A stretch of 64,000 nucleotides of DNA, taken from IMG/VR virus record IMGVR_UViG_3300018080_000009, positions 1 to 64,000 of that record; one strand, 5' to 3'. A program made the translations under genes and the position numbers. This document shows, piece after piece, positions 16,244 through 26,445 of the stretch (within the stretch, counting starts at the first letter, position 1; each line of letters opens with the position of its first letter). Under the pieces are notes generated by a model. The model worked only from the letters and a program-made list of their open reading frames with translations, was not told the DNA's origin and did no database searches. The DNA is from a virus.

Positions 16244-18973
16244 ATGGCCAGTGCTGGATCTCAGATGCTCCTTGGAATCCGGTTAAAGATCGATGCAAAT
16301 GGAGTAGTTACTGGGGCTTCGTTGGCTGACGATGCCCTAGAAGGTGTGAAGAAAAGTGCTGAGGATACTGGAGATGCCGTAGACCAAGCTGCGAAGAAGA
16401 TGGAGCAGTCTTTTGGTGCAGGCGGTGTTCTAGCTACGATAGGTGCAACTGCAGTAGGGTTGGGAAAGACCATAGAGCAGAAGTTTTTGAATCCTGCCAT
16501 AGATCAGGCCAAGACATTCCAGACTGAGATGGCCCAGCTAGGCTTTGTTACCAAGGCTTCGACACAGGAATTGGATTCATTACGTGGAGTAGCGATTAAG
16601 ACAGGTCTTCAGACTCAATTTGCTCCACAGCAGGCCGCTTCAGCTATTCGTATGTTAAGAGCTGCTGGACTTGATACGAAGACAGCGTTAGAAAGTTTGA
16701 ATGCTACTTTAGATGTGGCCACCGGTTCAGCAGGTATGTTGGGATTAGATACAGCAGCAACGGCCACAGCAGCAGGGATATTGAAATTTAAGCGTACTGG
16801 TGAAGATGCTCGGAAAATAATGGATACGTTTGCCCAGGCTACTAGGGAGACGAATCTTCAGTTTCATGATCTTCCGATAGTTTTGAACTCGATGCGTGCT
16901 GCACCAGCACGATTGAAATTGACTTCGGCTGAAGCATGGGCTTTAGCAGGTGCTTTGAAAAACGCAGGAATGATGGCCGCACAGGCTGGTCAAGGAGTAT
17001 CTGGATTTGCAGCTAGATTGATAATTAATCAGAGATCTGTTGAGAGATACCTCCAAAGACACAAGATCACTGAGGAGCAATTGTTCCAGCTTCCAGATAC
17101 TGCGAAAATGGATAGAAGAACGAAAGCGTTTAAAGACTTGGGTGTACATATTTTTGATGCTCAAGGCAAAATGCGTCCGATGATGGATGTCCTGAATGAT
17201 ATTCTTAAGGCTTCTGAAAAATTGACTGGTGAGAGTGAGAGGAAGTTCTTGACAGTAGCTTCTCAATTCTTTGGTGAGCAAGCTGGAGCCATGATTGAGG
17301 CTCTGAAACTGATGGAGCGTAATGGCAAAAAGGGTGCAGAAGCGTTTGAAGATCTGGTTAAGTCCATTGATAAAGGAAAAGGTGCTTCCAGGGAAGCTGC
17401 AGAAGCATTTGAAAACACTGCTCAGGGACTTGAGACATTCATTCAAGGTACTAAAGAGACGATTGATATTTTGATGGGTGAGACAATTGTTCCTACGATG
17501 ATGTCCTTCCATAAGTTGTGGAGAGATATACTCAATGCAGTTTTAGGTTTTGTTGAGAAGAATCCTGTGTTGGCCAAAGCATTAGGTACTACTCTAGCAG
17601 TGCTTTCGAAGATTCTAATTGTTGTTGGAGGATTGGCATTGGCTCTTGGTGCAGCTACTTTGGCTTCGGTTTTACTAGGCAAGGGATTGGCAGCTGCTGG
17701 AGGATGGGCTGGAGTAGCTAAGATAGCTTTCAGTTCTCTGTCGATGGTTCTCAAGGGTCTTGGAGCTGCAATGGGGGGCATTCTCCTCACGATGGGTCTG
17801 ATGTACCTTGGTATGAAGCTCTGGGCAGCTATCTGGGATAAAGATGCGAAAGGTATATTCAAGTCCATTCAGAATGTCCTTACGGATATAAAGCTGGTTT
17901 GGAGGGGTTTTGTTGATTGGTCTGATGGAGCTTCAGATGATATTGCGTTATTTGATGCATTGAAGGAGAGAAATCTTGATGGAATAGTGATGACTCTGCT
18001 TCAGTGGAGGGATCGTTTAGTAGCTTTCTTCGGAGGTATGTGGGAGTCAGTTAAGGAAGCTTTTGTTCCGATAGCCGAGGTTTTTTCATGGCTTTCCGAT
18101 GCTCTTGGTTCGATCATAGATTATTTCCGAGGATTCACGAGGGTGATTAAGGTCACAGATATTTCAGATCAGATTCAAGGGTGGAGATCTTTTGGTAGGA
18201 TCGTGGGGCATTTGGCAAAAGTAATTTTTCCGTTATTGCTTCTCCGTATGGCAGTATTGTTGACAAAGACTTTGGTCCAGACAGCTGCGTATATGTCTCA
18301 GGGTGCAGTACTTCTTCTGTTGAATGCACGAATGATTCTGTTTGCGGCTCTGATTGCTATTGTAGTTGCTGCGTATGCAGGTCTTCTTGTTCTGGCTAAG
18401 AGGGGTGGTGAGAAGCTCGGACCTTGGTTATTTGAATCAGCAGAGAAGGCGGCAGCAAAATTAGCTCTGCTTATTGAAGGAGTGAAGAGATTTTTGGGTG
18501 CTGCTGCTGATTGGGCTTCTGCTGCCTGGGATAGAATATTTGGTGGTGGTGATGAAGCAAAAGCCAGGATGGATATGGCCAGTAGTATGATGAAGGGTGC
18601 TTTCACTGTCAAAAAGGGTGAAGAAGATCTCATGAGAAGTTTGGTAGCTGCACAGCAAGCAGGATTGTCTGATGTAGTAGCTAAGAGAACATATCAGCTG
18701 CAGGAATTGAGAGCAGGTAGAGATCCAGAAGTAGCTGGGAAGCAATGGCAGATGCTTCGAAGGGAACAGTTGCAGCGAGAAGGTGCAAAGGGACAAGCTC
18801 AGCGTGGAGAAGGGGCAGGGATGTCTCTAGCTGGAGGGGGAGTACAGGTAGGTAATGTCGTTTTTAATTCTAAGGAATTGAGTAGGGAAGATATGAAGAA
18901 GGCTGCTGATATTTTCTTTGAGGAAGTAGAAAAGAAGCAGGATGAGAAGAATGAAACGGAGTTTTATCTATGA
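16244..18973 (+). CDS. Tape measure protein, TP901 type
   Basis: 909 codons. Residues 85-260 match the TP901-type tape measure core (FQTEMAQLGFVTKASTQEL, GLQTQFAPQQAASAIRML, LNATLDVATGSAG). Several hydrophobic segments follow at about 460-540 and 660-720, as in tape measures that later form a channel in the cell envelope. Its length sets tail length; at about 0.15 nm per residue this gives roughly 135 nm, a family-based estimate. Its end overlaps the next gene by 4 bases. Confidence 0.93.
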   Translation: MASAGSQMLLGIRLKIDANGVVTGASLADDALEGVKKSAEDTGDAVDQAAKKMEQSFGAGGVLATIGATAVGLGKTIEQKFLNPAIDQAKTFQTEMAQLGFVTKASTQELDSLRGVAIKTGLQTQFAPQQAASAIRMLRAAGLDTKTALESLNATLDVATGSAGMLGLDTAATATAAGILKFKRTGEDARKIMDTFAQATRETNLQFHDLPIVLNSMRAAPARLKLTSAEAWALAGALKNAGMMAAQAGQGVSGFAARLIINQRSVERYLQRHKITEEQLFQLPDTAKMDRRTKAFKDLGVHIFDAQGKMRPMMDVLNDILKASEKLTGESERKFLTVASQFFGEQAGAMIEALKLMERNGKKGAEAFEDLVKSIDKGKGASREAAEAFENTAQGLETFIQGTKETIDILMGETIVPTMMSFHKLWRDILNAVLGFVEKNPVLAKALGTTLAVLSKILIVVGGLALALGAATLASVLLGKGLAAAGGWAGVAKIAFSSLSMVLKGLGAAMGGILLTMGLMYLGMKLWAAIWDKDAKGIFKSIQNVLTDIKLVWRGFVDWSDGASDDIALFDALKERNLDGIVMTLLQWRDRLVAFFGGMWESVKEAFVPIAEVFSWLSDALGSIIDYFRGFTRVIKVTDISDQIQGWRSFGRIVGHLAKVIFPLLLLRMAVLLTKTLVQTAAYMSQGAVLLLLNARMILFAALIAIVVAAYAGLLVLAKRGGEKLGPWLFESAEKAAAKLALLIEGVKRFLGAAADWASAAWDRIFGGGDEAKARMDMASSMMKGAFTVKKGEEDLMRSLVAAQQAGLSDVVAKRTYQLQELRAGRDPEVAGKQWQMLRREQLQREGAKGQAQRGEGAGMSLAGGGVQVGNVVFNSKELSREDMKKAADIFFEEVEKKQDEKNETEFYL

Positions 18974-19533
18974 GTGGTGTAACAGGTAGACCCGTTACTA
19001 AGGGATGGCTAGCCAGGGTTTCTGATGGAGAAATACAGGCCGTGTTTACGTTTCAATTCAATCCGTCAGAAAGAACTAGGTCTAGGGATATTGAATACAC
19101 GATAGTGTCTCCGGTAGGTTCGACAGAGCCTACAGCCGAATTTAGATCTGTTTCAGGTACGCGAATAGTTATGACTTTGCTTCTTGATGCTACAGAGAAT
19201 TACGATGAAGATAAGGAGGGTGTTGGGGCTCAATTGGCTTGGCTAGAAAGTTGTACAGAACCTGATATTGATAGATTCAATGATGATATTGGTCAATTCA
19301 TAGCTCCAAATGAATTAAGATACGGCATGGGTAAGGATTCATGGAATGTTGTGATGACTCGATTTAATCCTCGTGAAGTGAGATGGAATAAGTCAGGATT
19401 CACGACACGGGCATATGTTGACATTGAACTCCAGTCTACATACAGGGATATAGCTGCAATTAAGGCTCGATTGAACAGACTCAAGCTTCTTCGTTCTAAG
19501 GTTGAGACTGGTACTGTTATAGCAAATCAGTGA
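18970..19533 (+). CDS. CIS tube-like baseplate protein (tube initiator)
   Basis: 187 codons, ATGA overlap with the tape measure. Contains FTFQFNPSERTRSRDIEYT near residues 25-45; the F-FNP element is typical of contractile-injection-system tube-initiator proteins (T4 gp48/gp54 analogues) that bind LysM-like partners. Followed by the small LysM-like gene and the hub, the standard baseplate order. Confidence 0.75.
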   Translation: MSGVTGRPVTKGWLARVSDGEIQAVFTFQFNPSERTRSRDIEYTIVSPVGSTEPTAEFRSVSGTRIVMTLLLDATENYDEDKEGVGAQLAWLESCTEPDIDRFNDDIGQFIAPNELRYGMGKDSWNVVMTRFNPREVRWNKSGFTTRAYVDIELQSTYRDIAAIKARLNRLKLLRSKVETGTVIANQ

Positions 19534-19540
19534 GGGTGAC

Positions 19541-19840
19541 ATGACAGTTTTTGGTAACTCACGATATCGGTTCGGGAATACTCAGCAGATAATGGATAAA
19601 AATGGTGATGTGAATGCTGTTCACATGCTTAGGGATACTACGCAAGATCCAGTTCGAGGTTCAAAAGTATACCAGCTTGGTGCACCAGATACTCTGGAAT
19701 TTTTGGCCTTCAAGAGATATGGTGATGCGAATAAGTGGTACATTTTAGCGGATTCGAATCCACAGGTTTTCTTTCCATTGGATGCAGTTCCAGGTAATGA
19801 AATAGTTGTGCCTCCAAAGTCTGTAGCGGCAGTTAAATGA
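19541..19840 (+). CDS. LysM-like / gp53-like small baseplate protein
   Basis: 99 codons. The second half, FLAFKRYGDANKWYILADSN followed by a VPGNEIVVPP ending, is the short LysM-like fold found in T4 gp53 and in small tail proteins of Mu/P2 type (X family). It probably joins the tube initiator to the hub. Overlaps the hub gene by 4 bases. Confidence 0.75.
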   Translation: MTVFGNSRYRFGNTQQIMDKNGDVNAVHMLRDTTQDPVRGSKVYQLGAPDTLEFLAFKRYGDANKWYILADSNPQVFFPLDAVPGNEIVVPPKSVAAVK

Positions 19841-21333
19841 GTATACGTGAACCCATATGCATGATGTGGGTTGGGAAGAGACAGCTTCCGCAACAGCTTA
19901 TCCGTCGTTTGCGACGAGTTACGATCAATTTCCATGAGAAAAAAGCTACCGCTGGAGAAGCATTGTTTGATGATACCGATACGTTCATTATGGATTCGAA
20001 GATGTTCAGGAAAGGTACTCGCATAGCTCTCATAATGGGTTGGGTACATGAATTCATTCCAGTGGGTCCATTCATAGTCAAGAGCTACGGAATGCAGTTT
20101 CCGGATTCAGGCGATCCGAAATTTTCTTTAAAGTTTCAAGATCCGTCTCACAAGATGAATAAAAAGCAGAAGAAGAAACGACATCTTGGGACTCCTGAAA
20201 TGATCATCAAAAAATTAGCTCTGTCGCATGGATTGGGCTACGATATTGATACGATTACAGGATTGGAATTTACTGAAGACTTTCCTTTGATTCAGGCCAA
20301 TGTTTCTGATGCTGCTTTGATGCAGAGATTGGCTTTCAGGTATGGGTATGTCTGGGGAGTAGAAGGACAGAATCTGTACTTCAAGAAACCTGCGGATTTA
20401 GAGGAGGAAGGTGTTCAGGAACATGATGATGTTCCAGTTTTGTCTTACAGAATGAATGATTTTTCTCTTAAGAGTTTTATGCCTGACATTAAGTACTCGA
20501 AGGGGGGTAAGCGTAAAGCAAAGAACGAGCTTACGGAGAGTCTTGATGAATTGGGCAATGAGATTGAGGGATCTCTAGGTGAGTTTGGTAAATTCCTAGA
20601 GGGTAAAGCTGACGATATAAAAGAAATATCTCCTGAATTGGGAGATCTCATGTCTTCATTGAGTGGTCAGGAACCTGATGATGAGTTTGAAGAGTATGGT
20701 GAGTCCAATGATACGGTTCAAACGCAATCGGTAGTCATTGATTCAGCCAGTGGTTTTGTCGAAAAGATTACGAATTGGGTAAGTCAACAGGGTTCTGATG
20801 AACCGAATGAAGAATCAATTCCAGGGAGTAAGAGTGGTGCTGCTACTCCGTCAACTGAGGAAGAGGCTCAGAGGCAAGCTGCTGGGAAGATAATTGCTGC
20901 TTCTGAGATAATTACTGGTAAGGCTATACCTACGATAGCTTCGATGAGATGGCGTCCAAGAATGGGGGTAATACTGGCTGGAGTAGGCCAAAGATTAAGC
21001 GGTAAATATCGAATAAAGGGTGCCTTGCAGGAATATACCGAAGATGGCTTCAGAACTGAGTTGGATGTAGCCAAGCGCACATTCTATCCGGGTCCGAAAG
21101 ATAAAGATAAGATCTCGAAGGAGTCAGAATCCCAGAGTATGGGCCAAGATCCAGGAGCTTCGAAACCAGGCAAAGCAGATACTGCTACGGGACCTCCTCC
21201 AAAAGTAGAAGTGTGGATAGATTCTGCAGCAGGTACTGCCAAGAAACATGTTATTGATGGGCAACCAGATCCAGAACCTGGAATTCAGAGTATTTCAGGT
21301 GGTGGATATACAGATGAATGGACTCCCGAGTAA
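19837..21333 (+). CDS. Baseplate hub protein, gpD / gp27-like
   Basis: 498 codons. The first 200 residues fit the late-control gene D / Mu gp44 / T4 gp27 hub pattern: TINFHEKKATAGEALFDDTD, a beta-barrel region (GPFIVKSYGMQFPDSGDP), then the helical segment with GTPEMIIKKLALSHGLGYDI and LMQRLAFRYGYVWGVEGQNL. Residues about 225-345 are an acidic Ser/Glu-rich insert likely disordered. The C-terminus returns to a beta domain. Its product would hold the spike encoded next. Confidence 0.82.
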   Translation: MSIREPICMMWVGKRQLPQQLIRRLRRVTINFHEKKATAGEALFDDTDTFIMDSKMFRKGTRIALIMGWVHEFIPVGPFIVKSYGMQFPDSGDPKFSLKFQDPSHKMNKKQKKKRHLGTPEMIIKKLALSHGLGYDIDTITGLEFTEDFPLIQANVSDAALMQRLAFRYGYVWGVEGQNLYFKKPADLEEEGVQEHDDVPVLSYRMNDFSLKSFMPDIKYSKGGKRKAKNELTESLDELGNEIEGSLGEFGKFLEGKADDIKEISPELGDLMSSLSGQEPDDEFEEYGESNDTVQTQSVVIDSASGFVEKITNWVSQQGSDEPNEESIPGSKSGAATPSTEEEAQRQAAGKIIAASEIITGKAIPTIASMRWRPRMGVILAGVGQRLSGKYRIKGALQEYTEDGFRTELDVAKRTFYPGPKDKDKISKESESQSMGQDPGASKPGKADTATGPPPKVEVWIDSAAGTAKKHVIDGQPDPEPGIQSISGGGYTDEWTPE

Positions 21334-22670
21334 TGTATATGGATTCAGAATTTGAGGAACGATTTAGAGGTCGGTATTTCGGCAAGTATCGAGCTTGGGT
21401 AACGAATCGTTCAGACCCTAAAGAATTGTGCCGTATACTTCTCAAATGTCCAGCCGTTTTAGGTACTGAAGAAGAGTTGGGATGGGCTTTACCAAGCCCA
21501 GCTGCTGGAGGTGGAGTCAATACTGGTGATGTAAACATCCCTCAGATAAATGACATCGTTTGGGTAGAATTCGAGGAAGGGGATCCCTCTAGGCCATTAT
21601 GGGCTCCAGGCATGTGGACTATTCGTGATGGTGAGAATACTGTTCCAAAGCACGGTAGAGCCCAACCAGATACTACAGACTATGCTCGACGCGAATATGG
21701 CAATGTTCCCCCGTCTCAGTTTGAAGGAACTTATGGTAATAACCGTATAATTGGTGATGTTGCAGGAAATTTCTTAGAGCTAGATGCTACGTCTGGTGCA
21801 GAACGGGTTCAGCTCTCGCATCGAACAGGTACTCGTATCGAGATGCAGAGTGATGGTGGATTCCAAGAAGTAGTAGGTCAGTCTGCTGTACGACAAATTG
21901 GTGGTAAGCATAGTGTAGAAGTAATTGGTCAAGAAGAGTGGTATGTAGGTGGAGAGAGGACAGTCACAGTAGAAGGTTCTGTTACAGAAGAATACAAGGG
22001 CAAGGATTTTAATCAGAGTTTCAAGAATAGGTCTTCGTCAGGACGATCAGTAACGGAAACTCTTTCAGGTAGTTTCAGTCAGACCGTTGGAGGTACTTGG
22101 GATCTGAAGACAATTTCTCAGATGGGTATACAGGCTGGTGGACAGCTTAGTGTAAATGCTGCCCAGAACATGAGGTTGTATGCTTCAGAGAATATGGAGA
22201 TAATTGGTTCTAATGCCAATGGTCAGATTTCTTTGCCACCGGTACTCAATTCAGTATTGATTCATGGGTATAATGGTAAGACTGTAGTTCAAGCTTCAGA
22301 TATTACGGGTGAGATTTTTGTTCCTCGCATAGAGATGGATGGCATAACAGGATTTTTGGACTTGTTTGGTGGTGTTCTTGAGTCGGGTCAAATTGAACTC
22401 GGAGTGTCTCCAGGTGGATGGAATGTATTTCTAGGAGGTACTAGTCTAACGGCAGGTACAGAAGCTGTCATAAAAGGTACAACATTTTTGAGTTCTTTGT
22501 CTACGTTGACTATAGGTTTGCAGACGTTTCTGACAGCTATGGCTGGAGATGCTGGATTGGCTACGGTTGCTCCGACTACGGTTGCAGCAGCTACGGCTTT
22601 GAATATTATTGTCGGGACATTCATAGGTCAGTTGACTAATTTTCCGTCATTAAAGGTATTTACTGCGTAA
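21333..22670 (+). CDS. Baseplate spike, gp5 / VgrG-like
   Basis: 445 codons from ATG at 21333, which overlaps the hub stop (TAATG); an ATG at 21318 is an alternative 5 codons longer. The N-terminus holds an OB-fold of the gp5/VgrG type (YRAWVTNRSDPKELCRILLK ... DIVWVEFEEGDPSRPLWAPG). The middle (about 150-300) has short periodic strands (VEVIGQEEWYVGGERTVTVE) consistent with a triple-stranded beta-helix needle. No PAAR-like tip or lysozyme domain is evident within it. This would be the membrane-piercing tip. Confidence 0.82.
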   Translation: MYMDSEFEERFRGRYFGKYRAWVTNRSDPKELCRILLKCPAVLGTEEELGWALPSPAAGGGVNTGDVNIPQINDIVWVEFEEGDPSRPLWAPGMWTIRDGENTVPKHGRAQPDTTDYARREYGNVPPSQFEGTYGNNRIIGDVAGNFLELDATSGAERVQLSHRTGTRIEMQSDGGFQEVVGQSAVRQIGGKHSVEVIGQEEWYVGGERTVTVEGSVTEEYKGKDFNQSFKNRSSSGRSVTETLSGSFSQTVGGTWDLKTISQMGIQAGGQLSVNAAQNMRLYASENMEIIGSNANGQISLPPVLNSVLIHGYNGKTVVQASDITGEIFVPRIEMDGITGFLDLFGGVLESGQIELGVSPGGWNVFLGGTSLTAGTEAVIKGTTFLSSLSTLTIGLQTFLTAMAGDAGLATVAPTTVAAATALNIIVGTFIGQLTNFPSLKVFTA

Positions 22671-22936
22671 TGTTGAGTAGAATAAAAAATGTATTGCCTA
22701 AAGCTAATCTCCAGTATTCAGAAGATATTGTAGAAAGAAGAAAGGTTTTGATAGAGGCATACAAAAAGGAGAAAGAGAATCCGAATCTTAGAGTAAAATT
22801 GTTGTTGATATCTAAGACCTTGAGGTTGCTTCAGTCTCAAGTGGTGTTTGAGAATATCAATAAGGTTAAGGCTTTGGCAGTGTATGAGAAGGACCGGTTG
22901 AAAAGAGAAGGCAAGGTATTGACTGATGGCTGCTGA
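22670..22936 (+). CDS. Hypothetical basic helical protein
   Basis: 88 codons, 1-base overlap with the spike gene, ends overlapping the next gene by 11 bases. Lys-rich helices throughout, no cysteine except the last residue, no motif. Lies in the baseplate block and may be a small baseplate part or chaperone. Family not recognised. Confidence 0.6.
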   Translation: MLSRIKNVLPKANLQYSEDIVERRKVLIEAYKKEKENPNLRVKLLLISKTLRLLQSQVVFENINKVKALAVYEKDRLKREGKVLTDGC

Positions 22937-23888
22937 ATGGATTGAATTTGATCCGTCTGCAATTTTTCCAGATGAAATGGCAGCATTAGTAAGTGCTGTT
23001 GAAGATACAGTAGATGCATTGGTACCGGCCATTCAGTTACTTGCTGATGCGGTTCGTGTAGCAGCTTTGTTTGCCCAGGATCTGGTAGATGCTCAAGAAG
23101 CAGTCATATCGGCTATGCAAGATGCTATTTATCAAGCAGTTCAGCAACTTACTCAGACAGGAATATTTTGGACTTTTCATATGCCCGTGTCTTTGGCAGG
23201 TCCTATAGAGCCGTATACTTGGTTGAATGATTTGGCTTTGTCTTTTGATGACAGGATGGATCCAGAGAGACCAATTTTGGTTACACCTGCTTTTGTTGGA
23301 GCAGTTGCTGTTGCAGTGACTACGGTTGATTATGCTGATCTGTTCAAGCAGTTTCGTGCTCTATTTGATTTGTTCAATAAGCTCATAGCCAGTGCTGACC
23401 AGGTAGATCATTGGTATGATGATGACAATCCGTTTGAGGTAATTCCTGGTGTAGGTAAGGCTCCGAATTGGGGAAATATGACTTTAGTTGATGTGATACC
23501 TCCAATAGCAGACTTAGTTGATTTACTTCTTTCTTTTGCAGATTCTATTTCAGCAGCTAGGAGTGGATTATTAGATGATTTTGCTGATTTCTTGGATCAG
23601 AAGGCAGCTATTTTTCAGCAAATTGCTGACCAGATAGAAGAAATTCTTGATACATTGCTTTCGTTATTAGATGTGTCTGGAGCATGGCTGCTTCCGATAT
23701 ATGGAGAATTCGATACAGAGGACATAAAGACTTTGCTTAGAACTGCTGAAGGAGGACCGTTGGGAGTGTCTGGAGCTTCATACACTGCTGGTGTAATGTT
23801 CTTGGCTACAGGAGGTACGAGTTCGTCAGTAGCTGCTGATGCTTTGTTTGATTTATTTGGATTGGCAAAGGAGGTAACGGAAATATGA
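22926..23888 (+). CDS. Hypothetical baseplate-region protein
   Basis: 320 codons, overlapping neighbours at both ends. Acidic, Ala/Leu/Val/Asp-rich helices through most of the length (for example AIQLLADAVRVAALFAQDLV) broken by a Pro-rich stretch around residues 85-125. Hydrophobic but with regular acidic residues, so more likely helical bundles than membrane helices. It lies between spike and gp25-like genes. Structural role likely; family not recognised. Confidence 0.6.
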   Translation: MAAEWIEFDPSAIFPDEMAALVSAVEDTVDALVPAIQLLADAVRVAALFAQDLVDAQEAVISAMQDAIYQAVQQLTQTGIFWTFHMPVSLAGPIEPYTWLNDLALSFDDRMDPERPILVTPAFVGAVAVAVTTVDYADLFKQFRALFDLFNKLIASADQVDHWYDDDNPFEVIPGVGKAPNWGNMTLVDVIPPIADLVDLLLSFADSISAARSGLLDDFADFLDQKAAIFQQIADQIEEILDTLLSLLDVSGAWLLPIYGEFDTEDIKTLLRTAEGGPLGVSGASYTAGVMFLATGGTSSSVAADALFDLFGLAKEVTEI

Positions 23889-24265
23889 CAGATTATCCTA
23901 GTGGAATTGCCTTTCCGTTTAGGTTCATTGCTGCTGGTGGTGTTGGTAAGGCTTCTGGTGCAGAAAAGATTGTGTCGAATCTTAAGGCATTGGCTTTGTC
24001 TGCTCTTAGGGAACGTCTGATACGTAAAGGCGTAGGTACTATTGGATATGAACAGGTGATGCGTTCTGGTATAGCTGAAAGAGGGCCCATAATTGAGGGA
24101 ATAATACGAGAAGCGGCGGTAAGATATGAGCCCAGGGCTTTGAATTTAGAAGTAGACGTATATGAACGAGAAGATGCTCAAAAACAGAAAGCTACGATAG
24201 TGAAGATGTCCTTTATATTTAAGAACACAGGAGATCCTGTTACAATGAGTTTGGAGCTCACTTAG
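23885..24265 (+). CDS. Baseplate wedge protein, gp25 / gpW-like
   Basis: 126 codons, ATGA overlap. It starts with the family-like SGIAFPFRFIAAGGVGKASG, continues with a helix, and has YEPRALNLEVDVYERE where the gp25 family has the conserved EPR motif. These lysozyme-like-fold proteins (without lysozyme activity) link sheath and wedge. The following baseplate J gene supports the call. Confidence 0.85.
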   Translation: MTDYPSGIAFPFRFIAAGGVGKASGAEKIVSNLKALALSALRERLIRKGVGTIGYEQVMRSGIAERGPIIEGIIREAAVRYEPRALNLEVDVYEREDAQKQKATIVKMSFIFKNTGDPVTMSLELT

Positions 24266-24274
24266 GAGGAAGCC

Positions 24275-26044
24275 ATGCCGACTGTGGAAACGTTATCTGG
24301 GAGTGTAATTACAGTGGACATGGGTACCAGAGACTTCGAGGGGTACCGTAGTGATGTTCTAGATGAAGGTGGGCTGGCAGATACCTATGCTCCAGAATGG
24401 ACAGATCGATCTGAATTAGATTTGGGCGTGGCTATGGTTGAAGGTTTTGCCTACATGGCCGATATTAATTCGTATTATCAAGATCGTTGTGCAAATGAAG
24501 CACTGTGGCCGGCCATTACTCAACGTCGATCGATAATCAAGCAGTCAGAGCAAATCGATTATACTTTGAGATCAAATGTCAGTGCTAGTGTAGAAATGAC
24601 ATTTGTCTGTAATGCTGCTGGAACAGTTCCGGCTAAAACTTCGATAAATGTAGATACCAGTGATGGTTCAGATTCAGCGCCTTTTGAATTGGAGAGTGAT
24701 TTTGTTTCTCCGGGAGCTGGAACATATACTGGTGAGATTGCTCTTCATGGAGTAAGCACAACGGATTCTCCTTGGTCTAGTGATGGGTCACCGGACCAGC
24801 AATTCGTCCTTGCAAGCTCGCCACTAGCCATGAATCCCGATGGCACATCAAGCCTCGAAATATGGGTCACAGCAGGGCCTACGACTCTCTGGACTCAAGT
24901 CAATAACTTCCTGGAGTCTGGTCCAACAGATGAAGTTTACCGTATTGAGATTGATGAAGATGATGTTACTACGGTTATTTTTGGTGATGGTGTAAATGGC
25001 AAGAAGCCGCCAAGTGGAGTCAATAATATTTCGGCTACGTATCGAGTAGGTGGAGGTACAGCTGGAAATGAAGTAGGTATAGGTAAGCTCACCAAGTTAG
25101 GTGGAGTATTTGCTTTTGTTGATTCCATTACAAATCCGGCCAAGCCTTCTGGCGGAATGCCCAAGGAATCGATAGAGGAAGCCAAGGAAAATGCTCCGGC
25201 TAGTCTGAAGGCTTTAGATAGGGCTGTTACTCATGCTGATTATGTAGCTTTGGCCAAAAAAGTTCCTGGGGTTATGAATGCTTTTGCATACCGTGGTGAT
25301 GGAGCTTTTGATGAGTACATTATAGTCGCTGCAGGAGGTTCCAATCCAGTTCCAACAGGTAATTGGGATCCATATACTGAAACGGGTTCAGGACTTTTAG
25401 GTGCAGTTGGAGCATATATCACAGAGAGAATGACTACTCCGGTTATTCTTCATATTCGTGCTGTTGAGGTACCCCGTATTAATGTCAAGCTTACGGCATA
25501 CCTTTTCAATAAGGTTCGTAGGGTAGATGCAATCAGAACTGTCTCAGAAGCTGTTGAGGCAATGTTTAATCCAGCAACTCAGGATTTCGGAGGACAGATG
25601 CCGATGTCAAGGGTTTCTGACATAGTTGAAGACATATCTGGTGTTGATTATATGGATTTGCATAGGTTCCAGAGAGTACCATATGGCCGTCAATTGGTTA
25701 CTTCGACTCCGGTACCTTGTGATATTACGTTCACAGATCTCATAAGTGGACAAGCTGCAACGAGAGATCGTTGGACGGTGCAGTTTTACAGTACTACGAA
25801 CTTTCGTGTTTATGGTGAATCCGCTGGGGATCAGTCTAATGTAGGAACATTGGGAACAGTGTATTACGTTGATGATGAAAGCCTATCGTTTTTAGTAAAT
25901 GCTGGAACAGTAGATCCAACGGCTGTAGAAAGATGGGAGATAGTAACTGGCTCATATTTGGGAAACATAGATCCTGATTTTGATGAGCTTTGTTTACTCT
26001 TTAATGATGAGATACAGTTAACGGTAGTAGGAGGATTGGGGTAA
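24275..26044 (+). CDS. Baseplate wedge protein J / gp6-like
   Basis: 589 codons, TTAGGAGG before ATG. Motifs typical of baseplate J are seen: ATYRVGGGTAGNEVGIGKL about residues 250-270, then LKALDRAVTHADYVALAKKV and PGVMNAFAYRGDG. It forms the iris ring of the wedge that opens on contraction. The C-terminal 90 residues form an added beta domain. Confidence 0.88.
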   Translation: MPTVETLSGSVITVDMGTRDFEGYRSDVLDEGGLADTYAPEWTDRSELDLGVAMVEGFAYMADINSYYQDRCANEALWPAITQRRSIIKQSEQIDYTLRSNVSASVEMTFVCNAAGTVPAKTSINVDTSDGSDSAPFELESDFVSPGAGTYTGEIALHGVSTTDSPWSSDGSPDQQFVLASSPLAMNPDGTSSLEIWVTAGPTTLWTQVNNFLESGPTDEVYRIEIDEDDVTTVIFGDGVNGKKPPSGVNNISATYRVGGGTAGNEVGIGKLTKLGGVFAFVDSITNPAKPSGGMPKESIEEAKENAPASLKALDRAVTHADYVALAKKVPGVMNAFAYRGDGAFDEYIIVAAGGSNPVPTGNWDPYTETGSGLLGAVGAYITERMTTPVILHIRAVEVPRINVKLTAYLFNKVRRVDAIRTVSEAVEAMFNPATQDFGGQMPMSRVSDIVEDISGVDYMDLHRFQRVPYGRQLVTSTPVPCDITFTDLISGQAATRDRWTVQFYSTTNFRVYGESAGDQSNVGTLGTVYYVDDESLSFLVNAGTVDPTAVERWEIVTGSYLGNIDPDFDELCLLFNDEIQLTVVGGLG

Positions 26045-26050
26045 GCGTGA

Positions 26051-26416
26051 ATGGAATTAAGCAATCCATTATCGATATTTCAGCTAGACAAGCTAAGACC
26101 GCTTCCTCTAGTTGTAGATTTTACTCACGTAGACTTGCCTGGACCTCTTTTGATTGGAGAAGTTCCAGCGGGACATATTGTAAAGAATACAGTAGTATGG
26201 ATTAGGGAAGCATTTGATGGAGGGTTAGAAATTACCGTGGGAGATCTATTAGCACAGGCTAGATTACAGACTACAGCTGATAATCAGGCAGAGTATGTTG
26301 ATCATTTCAATGTAAATAACGTACATGAGTACGAAACCAATACCGACGTGTATGTGTTCTTTCCAACTGGAACACCTACGACAGGACGTGGTAGAGTAAT
26401 TGTGTTCCTCGACTAA
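26051..26416 (+). CDS. Small beta-rich tail protein
   Basis: 121 codons. Residues 38-121 are a beta-sandwich-like domain (VPAGHIVKNTVVWIREAFDG ... TGRGRVIVFLD) whose order of elements resembles the C-terminal 95 residues of the next gene's product (VPDGAIVTRVTNSVTTAF ... GAGQVIVHYV). They may be paralogous domains that assemble on the baseplate or fibre. Function unknown. Confidence 0.6.
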   Translation: MELSNPLSIFQLDKLRPLPLVVDFTHVDLPGPLLIGEVPAGHIVKNTVVWIREAFDGGLEITVGDLLAQARLQTTADNQAEYVDHFNVNNVHEYETNTDVYVFFPTGTPTTGRGRVIVFLD

Positions 26417-26445
26417 AGAATGTCGAGCACAGAAGGAGTGAAATC

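Noticed and set aside
16943-17512. 189-codon ORF on the minus strand inside the tape measure gene
   Set aside because: Shadow of a strongly coding + strand gene; composition is not protein-like and no start signal.
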